A stretch of 64,000 bases of DNA from Pseudoxanthomonas suwonensis. GTDB taxonomy: Bacteria > Pseudomonadota > Gammaproteobacteria > Xanthomonadales > Xanthomonadaceae. The position numbers and the translations under genes were made by a program. Below the pieces are notes generated by a model. That model worked only from the letters and a program-made list of their open reading frames with translations, had not been told where the DNA came from and searched no databases. Location: NCBI RefSeq assembly GCF_000972865.1, contig NZ_CP011144.1:248001-312000 (forward strand), given 5' to 3'. Below are positions 15,145 through 23,682 of this stretch, in pieces (position 1 is the stretch's first letter; each line of letters starts with the position of its first letter).

Positions 15145-15374
15145 GCTGGTCAATTTTCCGCCAACCCTCTTGACGAGCCCGCCAGGCAAGGCGCTCCGGC
15201 GGTTATCCACATGCTTCTCCAGCATTCATCCACACCGGGTGTGGAAAACGCGGTCACGCGCCGGACGCGGGCTGGTCAAAATTTCGCCACACGACTTGAC
15301 AGCCTTGCCGGGTAAGCCGCCGCGGCGGTTATCCACATCCTTCTCCCGCGTCCATCCACATCCGGTGTGGACAA
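15145..15374. repeat. tandem module with DnaA-box-like 9-mers
   Basis: Two diverged tandem copies with a period of 126 bases (GCTGGTCAA at 15145 and 15271). Each contains a perfect TTATCCACA (15203, 15329), a second box one or two mismatches away (TCATCCACA at 15226, CCATCCACA at 15352) and an inverted third (TTTTCCACA ending at 15240, TTGTCCACA ending at 15366, minus strand). Each copy also has a TTGAC and GGCAAGG/GGTAAG segment. The module fills the gap between the response regulator and the Nudix gene. No replication gene is nearby, so a DnaA-titration or regulatory site is more likely than oriC. Confidence 0.7.
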
Positions 15375-15412
15375 GCGCGGCTCGCGTGGAACACGCGCCG
15401 CAGGATCGGCGC

Positions 15413-15901
15413 TCAGATCCGCGACCAGCTCCAGGACTGCATCTTACCGTCGCGGTACGGCATCACTCCGTGGAAGGCGCGGGTGTCGTCGTCGAACACC
15501 AGCGGCAGGAACCGGCGGTCGCCGTCCCACAGCGGCAGCTCCAGGATCCGGTCCACGTCCACCCACTCCAGGGTGCCTTCGGGGTTGCGTTCCAGCGGCG
15601 TGCCGCTGAAGGCGTCGACGACGAAGACGAAGCCCAGCCAGTCCTCGCCGTGCTTGCCGAAGCCGGGCCAGCTGATCGTGCCGCGCAGGCGCATGGCCTC
15701 GCACTCGATCCCGGCCTCCTCGCGGATCTCGCGGCGCATGCCGGCGACCACGTCCTCGTCGCGCTCGATCTTGCCGCCCAGGCCGTTGTACTTGCCCAGG
15801 TGCTGGTCGCCGGGACGCGCGTTGCGGTGGATCATCAGCACCCGCCGGCGGTCGGGCGAGAGCACGTAGCCAAGGGTGGCGACGATGGGGGTGTAGGGCA
15901 T
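15413..15901 (-). CDS. Nudix hydrolase (MutT/8-oxo-dGTPase-like)
   Basis: A 162-residue cytoplasmic pyrophosphohydrolase. The Nudix box G-x5-E-x7-R-E-U-x-E-E-x-G is complete (G-G-K-I-E-R-D-E through R-R-E-I-R-E-E-A-G-I), and K-Y-N-G-L-G-G-K-I-E-R-D-E, with W-P-G-F-G-K-H downstream, resembles the NUDT1-like 8-oxo-dGTP diphosphatases. The start M-P-Y-T-P-I-V-A-T is chosen because the open frame upstream is repeat sequence. A minus-strand TAGAAT is visible 28 bases upstream. Confidence 0.88.
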   Translation of the reverse strand: MPYTPIVATLGYVLSPDRRRVLMIHRNARPGDQHLGKYNGLGGKIERDEDVVAGMRREIREEAGIECEAMRLRGTISWPGFGKHGEDWLGFVFVVDAFSGTPLERNPEGTLEWVDVDRILELPLWDGDRRFLPLVFDDDTRAFHGVMPYRDGKMQSWSWSRI

Positions 15902-15929
15902 GGATCGGGCCTGGCGCGGGAAGACCGCG

Positions 15930-15935
15930 ATTCTA
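15930..15935 (-). promoter_or_regulatory. putative -10 box for the Nudix gene
   Basis: Minus-strand TAGAAT in CCCTTAGAATCGCGG, 28 bases before the start codon. Confidence 0.4.
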
Positions 15936-15980
15936 AGGGCGCCGGCAGGAATCGAGGCCGGGCGCCGGCACCTTGCTCTT

Positions 15981-16076
15981 GTAGGAGCTGACTTCAGTCG
16001 GCGACACGGCGCCGTCGGCACAGGCGACTCCCTCGTGAATCCGACGCCCGTGTCGCCGACTGAAGTCGGCTCCTAC
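15981..16076. repeat. GTAG-bounded REP doublet, overlapping a stop codon
   Basis: GTAGGAGCTGACTTCAGTCG at the left and the inverted CGACTGAAGTCGGCTCCTAC at the right, with the conserved GCGACACGG interior. Its right-hand CTAC contains the TAG stop codon of the sensor kinase gene on the minus strand. Confidence 0.92.
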
Positions 16077-19000
16077 ACGCGCGTGGCGGCGAGCATGCGG
16101 TCCAGCACCGACTTCAGCGCCAGCGGACGCACCGGCTTGGGCAACAGCGCCAGCTCGGCCTCCTGCACCGCGCCGCGGGTCGCCTCGCCTGCGTCGGCGG
16201 ACAGGATCAGGCACGGCGCCGCGCCATAGCGGCCACGCAGGCGCGCCGCCAGTGCCACGCCGGTGTCGCCGCGGTCGAGGTGGTAGTCGAACAGCCACAG
16301 GTCCGCCGGCCGCTGTGCGAGCGCCGCGGCCGCGCCCTCGCCGTCGGCGGCGGTGGCCACTTCGCAGCCCCAGCGCGCCAGCAGCTGCGCCAGCGCCGCC
16401 AGCGCGTCGGGATCGTTGTCGACCAGCAGGACGCGGCATCCGGCCAGTCCGCGCGCGACGCCGGTCGCCGGCGCCGGCCTGGGCGCCGCCGGCGGCTGCG
16501 CGCGTTCCACTTCCACCGCGAACACCGAACCGCGCCCGTCGCGGCTGCGCAGGGTCAGCGGCGCCTGCAGCAGCCGGGCGATGCGGTCGGCGATGGACAG
16601 TCCCAGGCCCAGCCCCTGCCCCGGCGCATCGTCGCCGCGGCGGAACTCCTCGAAGATCGCCTCGCGCGACCGCGCCGGCACGCCCGGCCCGGTATCGTGC
16701 ACCTCGATCCGCACGCGCCCGCCGCGGCGGCGCACGCCCAACACCACGTGGCCGCTGGCGGTGTAGCGCACGGCGTTGGCGAGGAAGTTCTGCAGCACGC
16801 GCCGCAGCAGCTGCGGGTCGCTGTGCACCCACACCGCGGTGGGCCGGTAGCCGAAGCGCAGCCCGCGTTCGCCGGCCAGCGCGCGGAACTGCTCGGCCAG
16901 CGGCGCCAGCACCTCGTCCAGCGGGAACGCGCGCGGCGCCGGCACCAGGCCGCCGGCCTCCAGCCGCGACATGTCCAGCAGCCCGGTCAGCAGGTCGGTG
17001 GTCGAGTCCAGCGCGCCGCCGAGCTGGCGCACGATCTCGCGCGGCGGCGGCGCCGATACGGCCGCACCAGCAGCCGCACCGGGCGCGGTGCTCAGCTGCT
17101 GCGACAGCGAGTCGACGAACAGTTGCGCGGCGTGCAGCGGCTGCAGCAGGTCGTGGCCGATCGCGGCCAGGAACCGGCTCTTGGCGTCGTTGGCATGCTC
17201 GGCCTCCTGCTTGGCCGTCTCCAGCAGCGTGGTGCGCTCGGCCACGCGCTGTTCCAGGGTCTCGTTGGCGCGGATCAGGCCCTGCTCGGCCCGGCGGAAC
17301 GCGGTGACGTCGGTGAAGGTGGCGACGAAGCCGCCGCCGGGCATCGGGTTGCCGCGGATCTCGACGATGCCGCCATCGGGGAATACCCGCTCGGCCAGGT
17401 GCGGCGTGCCGGCGCGCATGAACGCCAGGCGCCGCTCCACCGCGCGCGCCAACGGACGCTCGTCGGCGGCGGTAGTCACTGCCATGCGCTGCAGCGACCA
17501 GCGGGTGAGGTCGGCGATCGGCCGGCCGACCTGCAGCAGTTCCTCCGGGAAACCGAACAGTTCGGCGTAGCGCCGGTTCCAGGCCACCAGCCGCTGCTCG
17601 CGGTCGATCACGCTGATGCCCTGGCTCATGTTCTGCAGCGCGGCCTGCAACACCTGCTGGTTGAAGCGCAGGTCCTGCGAGGCCTCGCCGACGATCGCCG
17701 CCACCGTGTCCAGGTCGCCGCTCTCGCGCCGCGCCGCGTCCAGCAGCAGGCGAGCGGACGCCGCGCCCAGCACCGCCGACAACTCGCGTTCGACCCGCGC
17801 CTCGATCACCGCCGGCACCGGCCCGCTGCGCGGTGCCTGCGCCAGCAGCTCGACCACCTTCTCGCCGGGCAGGAAGCGGCGGCCGGCGTCGCGCAGCGCG
17901 TCGGCGTCCAGGTTGCGGCTGGCCCGGTGCGGCGCCTCGCGTCGCCAGGCCATCGCCAGCACCGTGACCGCCGTGCCCATGAACAGGCTGGCGCCGACCG
18001 CGCGGCCGAGCGGGCTCCAGCCGGTCAGGCCGAACAGGCCGTTGGGCGCCAGCCAGCGCTGGCCGAACGGGCCCTGCTCCAGCCAGGACACGTCGAGCCA
18101 GCGCGCATCGAGTCCGGCGGCCACCGCCAGGGTCGGCGCCAGCAGTACCCAGGCCCAGGTGAGGAAGGCGGCGACCACGCCCAGGATCGCCGCGCGCGGC
18201 GGCGTCTGCGGCCGCCACACCGCGAACGCCAGCACCGGCGCCAGCGTGGCCAGCGCCGAGAACGACAGCGCGCCGACGTCGGCCAGCGTCTCGTTGCCCG
18301 CCACCAGCCGGCTGTAGGCCCAGGCCAGCAGCATGATCGCGGCGATGCCGGCGCGGCGCAGGCGCAGCAGGTCGCCACGGCGGTCGCCACCGTCGCCGCG
18401 CGCCCAGGCGCCGCGCAGCAGGCCCGGCGCGAACCAGTGGTTGCCGATCATCAGGCTCAGGGTCAGGGTGCTGACCACGACCATGCCTGTAGCCGCGCTG
18501 AGCCCGCCGAGGAAGGCGAACAGGGCCACGCCCTCGTGCCCCTGCGAGAACGGCAGCGCCAGCGCGTACATGTCCGAGGGCACCTCGCCGCCGAGCAGCG
18601 CGCGACCGGCGTGGGCCAGCGGCAGGGTCGGCGCGGCGATCAGCAGCAGGTACAGCGGGAACAGCCAGCGCGCGGTGCGCACGTCGCGCTCGTCGCGGCA
18701 CTCGACCACGCCGACGTGGAACTGGTGCGGCAGGATGAACATCGCCAGTGCGCCCAGCAGCACCAGCGGCAGGAAGCCCGCCGTCGGCGAGGCTGGCGGC
18801 GGCGGTACGCCCGCCTCCGGCAGTGCTTCAAGCCCGAACCAGACGAACGCGCCCAGCGCCAGCATCGCCGCCAGCTTGAACAGCGACTCGAACGCCATCG
18901 CCAGCACCAGCCCGCGGTTGTGCTCGGCCGCGCTGGCGCGGCGGGTGCCGAACAGCATCGCGAACAGGGCCATCGCCAGGGCCACGTACAGCGCCCCGTC

Positions 19001-19468
19001 GCGCCAGAACGGCCCGCCTTCGGCGGCGCTGCGGGTGAGCGTGGCGAAGCTCATCGTCACCGCCTTGAGCTGCAGGGCGATGTACGGGATCAGGCCGAGC
19101 GCGGCCACCGCGGTGACCGTGGCCGCCAGCCACGCGTCCTTGCCCAGGCGGGTGGCGATCAGGTCGGCCAGCGAGGTGGCGTTGGTCTCGCGCGCCAGCC
19201 GCACCAGCCGCACCATGAAGCCCATCGCCAGCGCATAGAACAGGATCGCGCCGACGAAGGTCGGCGGCAGTGGCCAGCCGTAGCGGGCGGCCTGGGTGAC
19301 GGTGCCGTAGAAGGTCCAGCTGGTGCAGTGCACCGCCAGCGACAGGGCGTAGACGTGGCGCCAGCGGCTGGCGAACAGGGTCGGATGACGCTCGCCGTAG
19401 AGCGCGGTGCCGAACATCAGCGCCAGCCACAGCAGGCCGGCCAGGGCGACCAGCCACAGGCTCAGCAT
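16073..19468 (-). CDS. hybrid sensor kinase with N-terminal symporter domain, CrbS/CbrA-like
   Basis: An 1131-residue inner-membrane protein. Residues 1 to about 510 form a sodium:solute symporter-like domain with some 13 hydrophobic segments. A PAS-like domain follows at about 605-720 (N-M-S-Q-G-I-S-V-I-D-R-E-Q-R-L-V-A-W-N-R), then a coiled region, a histidine kinase core with His772 in A-I-G-H-D-L-L-Q-P-L-H, N box (N-F-L-A-N-A-V-R-Y-T) and D-T-G-P-G-V, and a C-terminal receiver with Asp1061 (L-F-D-Y-H-L). The arrangement is that of CrbS/MxtR and CbrA. The probable partner is the LuxR-type regulator about 1 kb further along in the opposite orientation. The transported or sensed solute is unknown. 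Its stop codon TAG is part of a REP palindrome. Confidence 0.9.
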   Translation of the reverse strand: MLSLWLVALAGLLWLALMFGTALYGERHPTLFASRWRHVYALSLAVHCTSWTFYGTVTQAARYGWPLPPTFVGAILFYALAMGFMVRLVRLARETNATSLADLIATRLGKDAWLAATVTAVAALGLIPYIALQLKAVTMSFATLTRSAAEGGPFWRDGALYVALAMALFAMLFGTRRASAAEHNRGLVLAMAFESLFKLAAMLALGAFVWFGLEALPEAGVPPPPASPTAGFLPLVLLGALAMFILPHQFHVGVVECRDERDVRTARWLFPLYLLLIAAPTLPLAHAGRALLGGEVPSDMYALALPFSQGHEGVALFAFLGGLSAATGMVVVSTLTLSLMIGNHWFAPGLLRGAWARGDGGDRRGDLLRLRRAGIAAIMLLAWAYSRLVAGNETLADVGALSFSALATLAPVLAFAVWRPQTPPRAAILGVVAAFLTWAWVLLAPTLAVAAGLDARWLDVSWLEQGPFGQRWLAPNGLFGLTGWSPLGRAVGASLFMGTAVTVLAMAWRREAPHRASRNLDADALRDAGRRFLPGEKVVELLAQAPRSGPVPAVIEARVERELSAVLGAASARLLLDAARRESGDLDTVAAIVGEASQDLRFNQQVLQAALQNMSQGISVIDREQRLVAWNRRYAELFGFPEELLQVGRPIADLTRWSLQRMAVTTAADERPLARAVERRLAFMRAGTPHLAERVFPDGGIVEIRGNPMPGGGFVATFTDVTAFRRAEQGLIRANETLEQRVAERTTLLETAKQEAEHANDAKSRFLAAIGHDLLQPLHAAQLFVDSLSQQLSTAPGAAAGAAVSAPPPREIVRQLGGALDSTTDLLTGLLDMSRLEAGGLVPAPRAFPLDEVLAPLAEQFRALAGERGLRFGYRPTAVWVHSDPQLLRRVLQNFLANAVRYTASGHVVLGVRRRGGRVRIEVHDTGPGVPARSREAIFEEFRRGDDAPGQGLGLGLSIADRIARLLQAPLTLRSRDGRGSVFAVEVERAQPPAAPRPAPATGVARGLAGCRVLLVDNDPDALAALAQLLARWGCEVATAADGEGAAAALAQRPADLWLFDYHLDRGDTGVALAARLRGRYGAAPCLILSADAGEATRGAVQEAELALLPKPVRPLALKSVLDRMLAATRV

Positions 19469-19591
19469 GGCGCCTCGACTTCCGGATGCACTGGTTTCCC
19501 CGTGGATTCACTTCCGCCGCAAGCATAACGCGACGACGGCGGACCGAAGTCCGCCGCCGTGCCGTACCGATCGCGGAATGCAGCGCCCGCG

Positions 19592-21847
19592 TCAGAAGTC
19601 GTAGCGCGCGGTCAGGCTGTACTGGCGCGGCGGGCCATAGAAGCCGGTGTACACGCCCACCGCCTGGTTCAGGTTGTAGCCGGTAGTCAGGTACTCCTTG
19701 TCGGCCAGGTTGGTGCCCTGCAGCGAGAGCGTCCAGGCGTCGTTGACGTTCCAGATCACGCCGGCATTGACCAGGCCGTAGCCGTCCTGCGAGATCGCCG
19801 GGCGCCCGAACGGCGCCAGCGGCGGCGTGGTGGCGCGCAGGGTCTCGGTGGTGGCCACCACCTCGCTCTGGTAGCTGTAGCCGACCCGCGCCGAGATCCT
19901 GCCGCCGTTGGCCAGGTCGTTGCGCCACTCCAGGTTGATCGCGCCGGAGAAGTCCGGGGCATTGGTGAAGGTTTCCTCGTCGGCGATGTTGACCGTGGCG
20001 CCGATCGACGGATCGTAGAAGTTGTACTGGTCGTACTTGGCATCGAGCCAGGCCAGGTTGCCGCTGACCGCCCAGTGTTCGCTGGGCAGCCACTGGTACT
20101 CGGCCTCGAAGCCCTGCACCGTGCCGCGGCCGGCGTTGGTGAAGTCGCCGAAGAAGCCGCCGCCCGGCAGCTCGGTGAACACCGACAGCTGGATGTCCTC
20201 GTACTTGTTGTGGAACGCCGACAGGTTCAGGAACAGCCGCTGGTCCAGCAGCGACATCTTCGAGCCGATCTCGAAGCTGTCGACCTGCTCGTCGTCGAAC
20301 GGCTCGGCCGAGCGCGGCACCGCGGTGGCGTTGGCGCGGATGTTGTAGCCGCCGGACTTGAAGCCGCGCGAGAACAGGCCGTAGACCATCACGTCCTGGC
20401 TGAGCTGGTAGTCCAGCGAGACCTTCGGCGAGAGGTTGGTGAAGTTGACGGTCTTGTCGAAGTTGGCCGGGGTGGCGATCACCGTGGTGAAGTCCGGGCC
20501 GGAGTAGGCGCGGTTGAGCACGACCGCGCGCTTGTCCTCGTCGGTGTAGCGCGCGCCCACGTCCAGCTTCAGCCGGTCGGTGAGGTCGAAGGTCCAGTCG
20601 GTGTAGAACGCGGCGCTTTCAGTGTAGACCGTGCCCTGGGTGTCGCCGAAGCTCAGGTTGAAGAAGTTGTTCAGCACCTGGCCGCCGGCCGAGCCGGTGA
20701 AGAAGTACAGGCCGGTGACGCCGCGGAAGCGGCCGCCGCCGTCGTAGTTCAGCTGCAGCTCGTTGCTGACCTGCTCGTCGCTGTAGTACGCCTTGACGTC
20801 GGTGATCTGGTCCGGCGTGGTGTCGAAGTCGATGTTGGTGACCGTGTCCGACTCGCGCTTGGCCAGCACGTACTTGAACGCCCAGTCGTCGCTGAAGCTG
20901 TGGTTGATCGTCATCGAGGCACCCTTCAGGGTGGTCTCGTTGAGGTTGGACATGCCGTTGCGCACGTCATAGCGGCTGTCCATGGGCAGGAACGGACCGG
21001 TGCCCGGGGTCAGGAGCGGGTCGAACCGGTTCAGCTCCAGCATCTGCGCGCCGCGCACGCCGGAGCCGTCCTTCAGCCAGTCGATGGAGAACTGGATGTC
21101 GGTCCCGTCGTCGACGTAGGCGCCCAGCTGGGCGCGCACCACGGTGATGTCCTTGTCACTGACCTGGTCGCCGGTGAGGATGTTCTCGCCGAAGCCGTCG
21201 CGGCTGAGCTTAGCCGCGGAGATGCGTGCGCGCAGCGCCTCGTCGCCGGCGATCGGCCCGGCGAGCGACGCCTTCACGTCGAGCTGGTTGTAGTTGCCCA
21301 CGGTCACCGAAGCGTTGCCTGAGGTCTCCCGGGGCAGGCCGCGGGTGATGTACTTGATCGCGCCGCCGATGGTGTTCTTGCCGTACAGCGTGCCCTGCGG
21401 CCCGCGCAGCACTTCCACCCGCTCCACGTCGACGATGTCCAGCAGCGCGCCCTGCGGCCGGGCCAGGTAGACGTCGTCCAGGTACAGGCCCACGCCCGGG
21501 TCCACGCCCCACAGCGGGTCGGACTGGCCGACGCCGCGGATGTAGGCGGTCAGGGTGGTGTTGGAACCGCGCGCCGCATAGATGGTCAGGTTGGGCACCT
21601 GCGCGCCGAGGTCGGCCAGGTCGCGTACGTTCAACCGGTCCAGCGATTCGGCGGTGAAGGCGGTCACCGCCACCGGCACGTCCTGCAGGGTTTCCTCGCG
21701 CTTGCGCGCGGTCACGGTGATGGTGTCCAGCTGCGTGGTCCGGACGTCCCTCTGGTACTCGGCCGCCGTTTCCTCCTGCGACCACGCCGGCAGCGCCGGC
21801 GACACCAGCACGCAACCGATCGCCAGGCTCAGATACTTGCGCTTCAT
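19592..21847 (-). CDS. TonB-dependent outer-membrane receptor
   Basis: A 751-residue receptor: signal peptide M-K-R-K-Y-L-S-L-A-I-G-C-V-L-V (cleavage near A-W-S-Q), TonB-box region L-D-T-I-T-V-T-A-R-K-R-E-E, plug domain (D-V-P-V-A-V-T-A-F, R-G-P-Q-G-T-L-Y-G-K-N-T-I-G-G-A) and a beta-barrel ending in an aromatic residue (L-T-A-R-Y-D-F). The start is fixed by a strong AGGAGGGG site. The substrate is not evident from sequence. Context places it head-to-head with a GntP-family permease whose promoter shares a motif with the 3HB dehydrogenase promoter, so uptake of 3-hydroxybutyrate oligomers or related small acids is a reasonable inference, untested. Confidence 0.92.
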   Translation of the reverse strand: MKRKYLSLAIGCVLVSPALPAWSQEETAAEYQRDVRTTQLDTITVTARKREETLQDVPVAVTAFTAESLDRLNVRDLADLGAQVPNLTIYAARGSNTTLTAYIRGVGQSDPLWGVDPGVGLYLDDVYLARPQGALLDIVDVERVEVLRGPQGTLYGKNTIGGAIKYITRGLPRETSGNASVTVGNYNQLDVKASLAGPIAGDEALRARISAAKLSRDGFGENILTGDQVSDKDITVVRAQLGAYVDDGTDIQFSIDWLKDGSGVRGAQMLELNRFDPLLTPGTGPFLPMDSRYDVRNGMSNLNETTLKGASMTINHSFSDDWAFKYVLAKRESDTVTNIDFDTTPDQITDVKAYYSDEQVSNELQLNYDGGGRFRGVTGLYFFTGSAGGQVLNNFFNLSFGDTQGTVYTESAAFYTDWTFDLTDRLKLDVGARYTDEDKRAVVLNRAYSGPDFTTVIATPANFDKTVNFTNLSPKVSLDYQLSQDVMVYGLFSRGFKSGGYNIRANATAVPRSAEPFDDEQVDSFEIGSKMSLLDQRLFLNLSAFHNKYEDIQLSVFTELPGGGFFGDFTNAGRGTVQGFEAEYQWLPSEHWAVSGNLAWLDAKYDQYNFYDPSIGATVNIADEETFTNAPDFSGAINLEWRNDLANGGRISARVGYSYQSEVVATTETLRATTPPLAPFGRPAISQDGYGLVNAGVIWNVNDAWTLSLQGTNLADKEYLTTGYNLNQAVGVYTGFYGPPRQYSLTARYDF

Positions 21848-21932
21848 CAGTCCCCTCCTCCCAAGTGCAGGACGTTGTGGCAGGCACATGCCGCCAATGC
21901 TGCGCACCTTAGGCGGCCGCCCGGGGCCGCGG

Positions 21933-21948
21933 CATCGTCCGTTGGTAC
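21933..21948 (+). promoter_or_regulatory. 16-base motif shared by two 3-hydroxybutyrate promoters, copy 2
   Basis: CATCGTCCGTTGGTAC lies 68 bases before the GntP permease start, between it and the divergent receptor gene (86 bases from its start). It matches the copy at 13584 in 14 of 16 bases. Confidence 0.55.
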
Positions 21949-22016
21949 AGTGGGCCGGCCCGGGGGCGCTGCGGATACTGCCTCGCGACCGCCATGGGAG
22001 GCGGGCGGGGTGGCTG

Positions 22017-23420
22017 ATGTCGTTGTTGATCGTGCTGGCGGCGCTGGCGTTCCTGATGATCGTGGCCTACCGCGGTTACAGCGTGATCCTGTTCGCCCCG
22101 GTGGCGGCGATGGGCGCGGTGCTGCTGACCGACCCGTCGCTGGTCGCGCCGATGTTCACCGGCCTGTTCATGGAGAGGATGGTCGGCTTCCTGAAGCTGT
22201 ACTTCCCGGTGTTCCTGCTGGGCGCGGTGTTCGGCAAGCTGATCGAGATTTCCGGCTTCTCCAAGTCGATCGTGGCGGCGACCATCAAGCTGGTCGGCGC
22301 CAAGCGGGCGATGCTGGCGATCGTGCTGGTCTGCGCGGTGCTGACCTACGGCGGCGTGTCGCTGTTCGTGGTGGTGTTCGCGGTCTACCCCTTCGCCGCC
22401 GAACTGTTCCGCCAGAACGACATCCCCAAGCGGCTGATCCCCGGCACGATCGCCCTGGGCGCGTTCACCTTCACCATGGACGCGCTGCCGGGCACGCCGC
22501 AGATCCAGAACATCATCCCCACCGCCTTCTTCGGCACCACCGCCTGGGCGGCACCGGTGCTGGGCACGATCGGCGGCGTGTTCATCCTGGTGCTTGGCAT
22601 GGCGTACCTCGAATGGCGCCGGCGGGTGGCCGCGCGCAACGGCGACGGCTACGCCAGCGGCGTGGAGCTGCGCAACGAACCGGACCCGTTCCGCGGCGAC
22701 CGCCTGGCCCATCCCCTGGTCGCGGTGCTGCCGCTGCTGCTGGTGGGCATCTCCAACTTCCTGTTCACCCGCTGGATCCCGATGCTGTACGGGACCACCC
22801 ACGAGTTCGTGCCGTCGACCATCGGCAACCCGGCGCCGGTGGTCCAGGAAGTGGCCAGACTGGCGGCGATCTGGGCGGTCCAGGGCGCGCTGCTGGTCGG
22901 CATCCTGACCGTGCTGGCCTTCGCCTGGAAGCCGGTGGTCGCCAGCTTTGCCGAGGGCACGAAGAACGCGGTCAACGGCGCGATGCTGGCGTCGATGAAC
23001 ACCGCCTCCGAGTACGGCTTCGGCGCGGTGATCGCCGCCCTGCCCGGCTTCCTGCTGGTCGCCGACGCGCTCGGCGCGATCCCCAACCCGCTGGTCAACC
23101 AGGCCGTGTCGATTACCGTGCTGGCCGGCATCACCGGTTCGGCCTCCGGCGGCCTGAGCATCGCCCTGGCGGCGATGGGCGACACCTTCATCGCCAACGC
23201 CCAGGCCTACGGGATCCCGATGGACGTGCTGCACCGCGTGGCCTCGATGGCCTCCGGCGGCATGGACACCCTGCCGCACAACGGGGCGGTCATCACCCTG
23301 CTGGCGGTGACCGGCCTGACCCACCGCACGTCCTACAAGGACATCTTCGCCATCACCATCATCAAGACGCTGGCGGTGTTCTTCATCATCGCGGTGTTCT
23401 ACGCGACCGGCTGGGTCTGA
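22017..23420 (+). CDS. GntP-family permease, probable 3-hydroxybutyrate uptake
   Basis: A 467-residue inner-membrane carrier with about 12 hydrophobic segments. GntP-family marks include Y-G-G-V-S-L-F-V-V-V-F, P-G-T-P-Q-I-Q-N, G-A-F-T-F-T-M and G-S-A-S-G-G-L-S-I-A-L, with S-G-G-M-D-T-L-P-H-N-G-A-V near the end. Family members carry gluconate or other small hydroxy acids; in several bacteria a GntP-type permease accompanies 3-hydroxybutyrate dehydrogenase. The link to 3HB here comes from context and the shared promoter motif. It diverges from the TonB-dependent receptor and is followed by a REP. Confidence 0.88.
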   Translation: MSLLIVLAALAFLMIVAYRGYSVILFAPVAAMGAVLLTDPSLVAPMFTGLFMERMVGFLKLYFPVFLLGAVFGKLIEISGFSKSIVAATIKLVGAKRAMLAIVLVCAVLTYGGVSLFVVVFAVYPFAAELFRQNDIPKRLIPGTIALGAFTFTMDALPGTPQIQNIIPTAFFGTTAWAAPVLGTIGGVFILVLGMAYLEWRRRVAARNGDGYASGVELRNEPDPFRGDRLAHPLVAVLPLLLVGISNFLFTRWIPMLYGTTHEFVPSTIGNPAPVVQEVARLAAIWAVQGALLVGILTVLAFAWKPVVASFAEGTKNAVNGAMLASMNTASEYGFGAVIAALPGFLLVADALGAIPNPLVNQAVSITVLAGITGSASGGLSIALAAMGDTFIANAQAYGIPMDVLHRVASMASGGMDTLPHNGAVITLLAVTGLTHRTSYKDIFAITIIKTLAVFFIIAVFYATGWV

Positions 23421-23554
23421 CGGCCGGGGCGTTTCGTCCGGGTACGCGGTGCGGCTGCGGGCACGCCGCGTGCCTCGTTCCCGGCATCGACACCGTTGAC
23501 CGACTGCCGAGTGGAAAGCCGTGCACGGCCGGGGGCGCCACGCCGTTGCTCCTT

Positions 23555-23650
23555 GTAGGAGCTGACTTCAGTCGGCGACACGGGCGTCGGAATCACGAGG
23601 GCGTCGCCTGTGCCGGCGGCGTCGTGTCGCCGACTGAAGTCAGCTCCTAC
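23555..23650. repeat. GTAG-bounded REP doublet
   Basis: GTAGGAGCTGACTTCAGTCG and its near-perfect inverted partner ending in CTAC, enclosing CGACACGGGCGTCGGAATCA. It lies between convergent genes and may act as their common transcription end. Confidence 0.93.
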
Positions 23651-23682
23651 AAAAAGCCAAAAAAATGGGTACGGGGAACCGG

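Noticed and set aside
15145..15374. The DnaA-box cluster as the chromosomal origin
   Set aside because: No dnaA, dnaN, recF, gyrB, rpmH or gid genes are near and there is no AT-rich unwinding region; the region was kept as a DnaA-binding candidate only.
16280..19528. Very long open frame on the plus strand (over 1000 codons) opposite the sensor kinase
   Set aside because: Gln/Arg/Ala-rich translation without any domain; typical antisense shadow in GC-rich DNA, whereas the minus strand encodes clear transporter, kinase and receiver domains.
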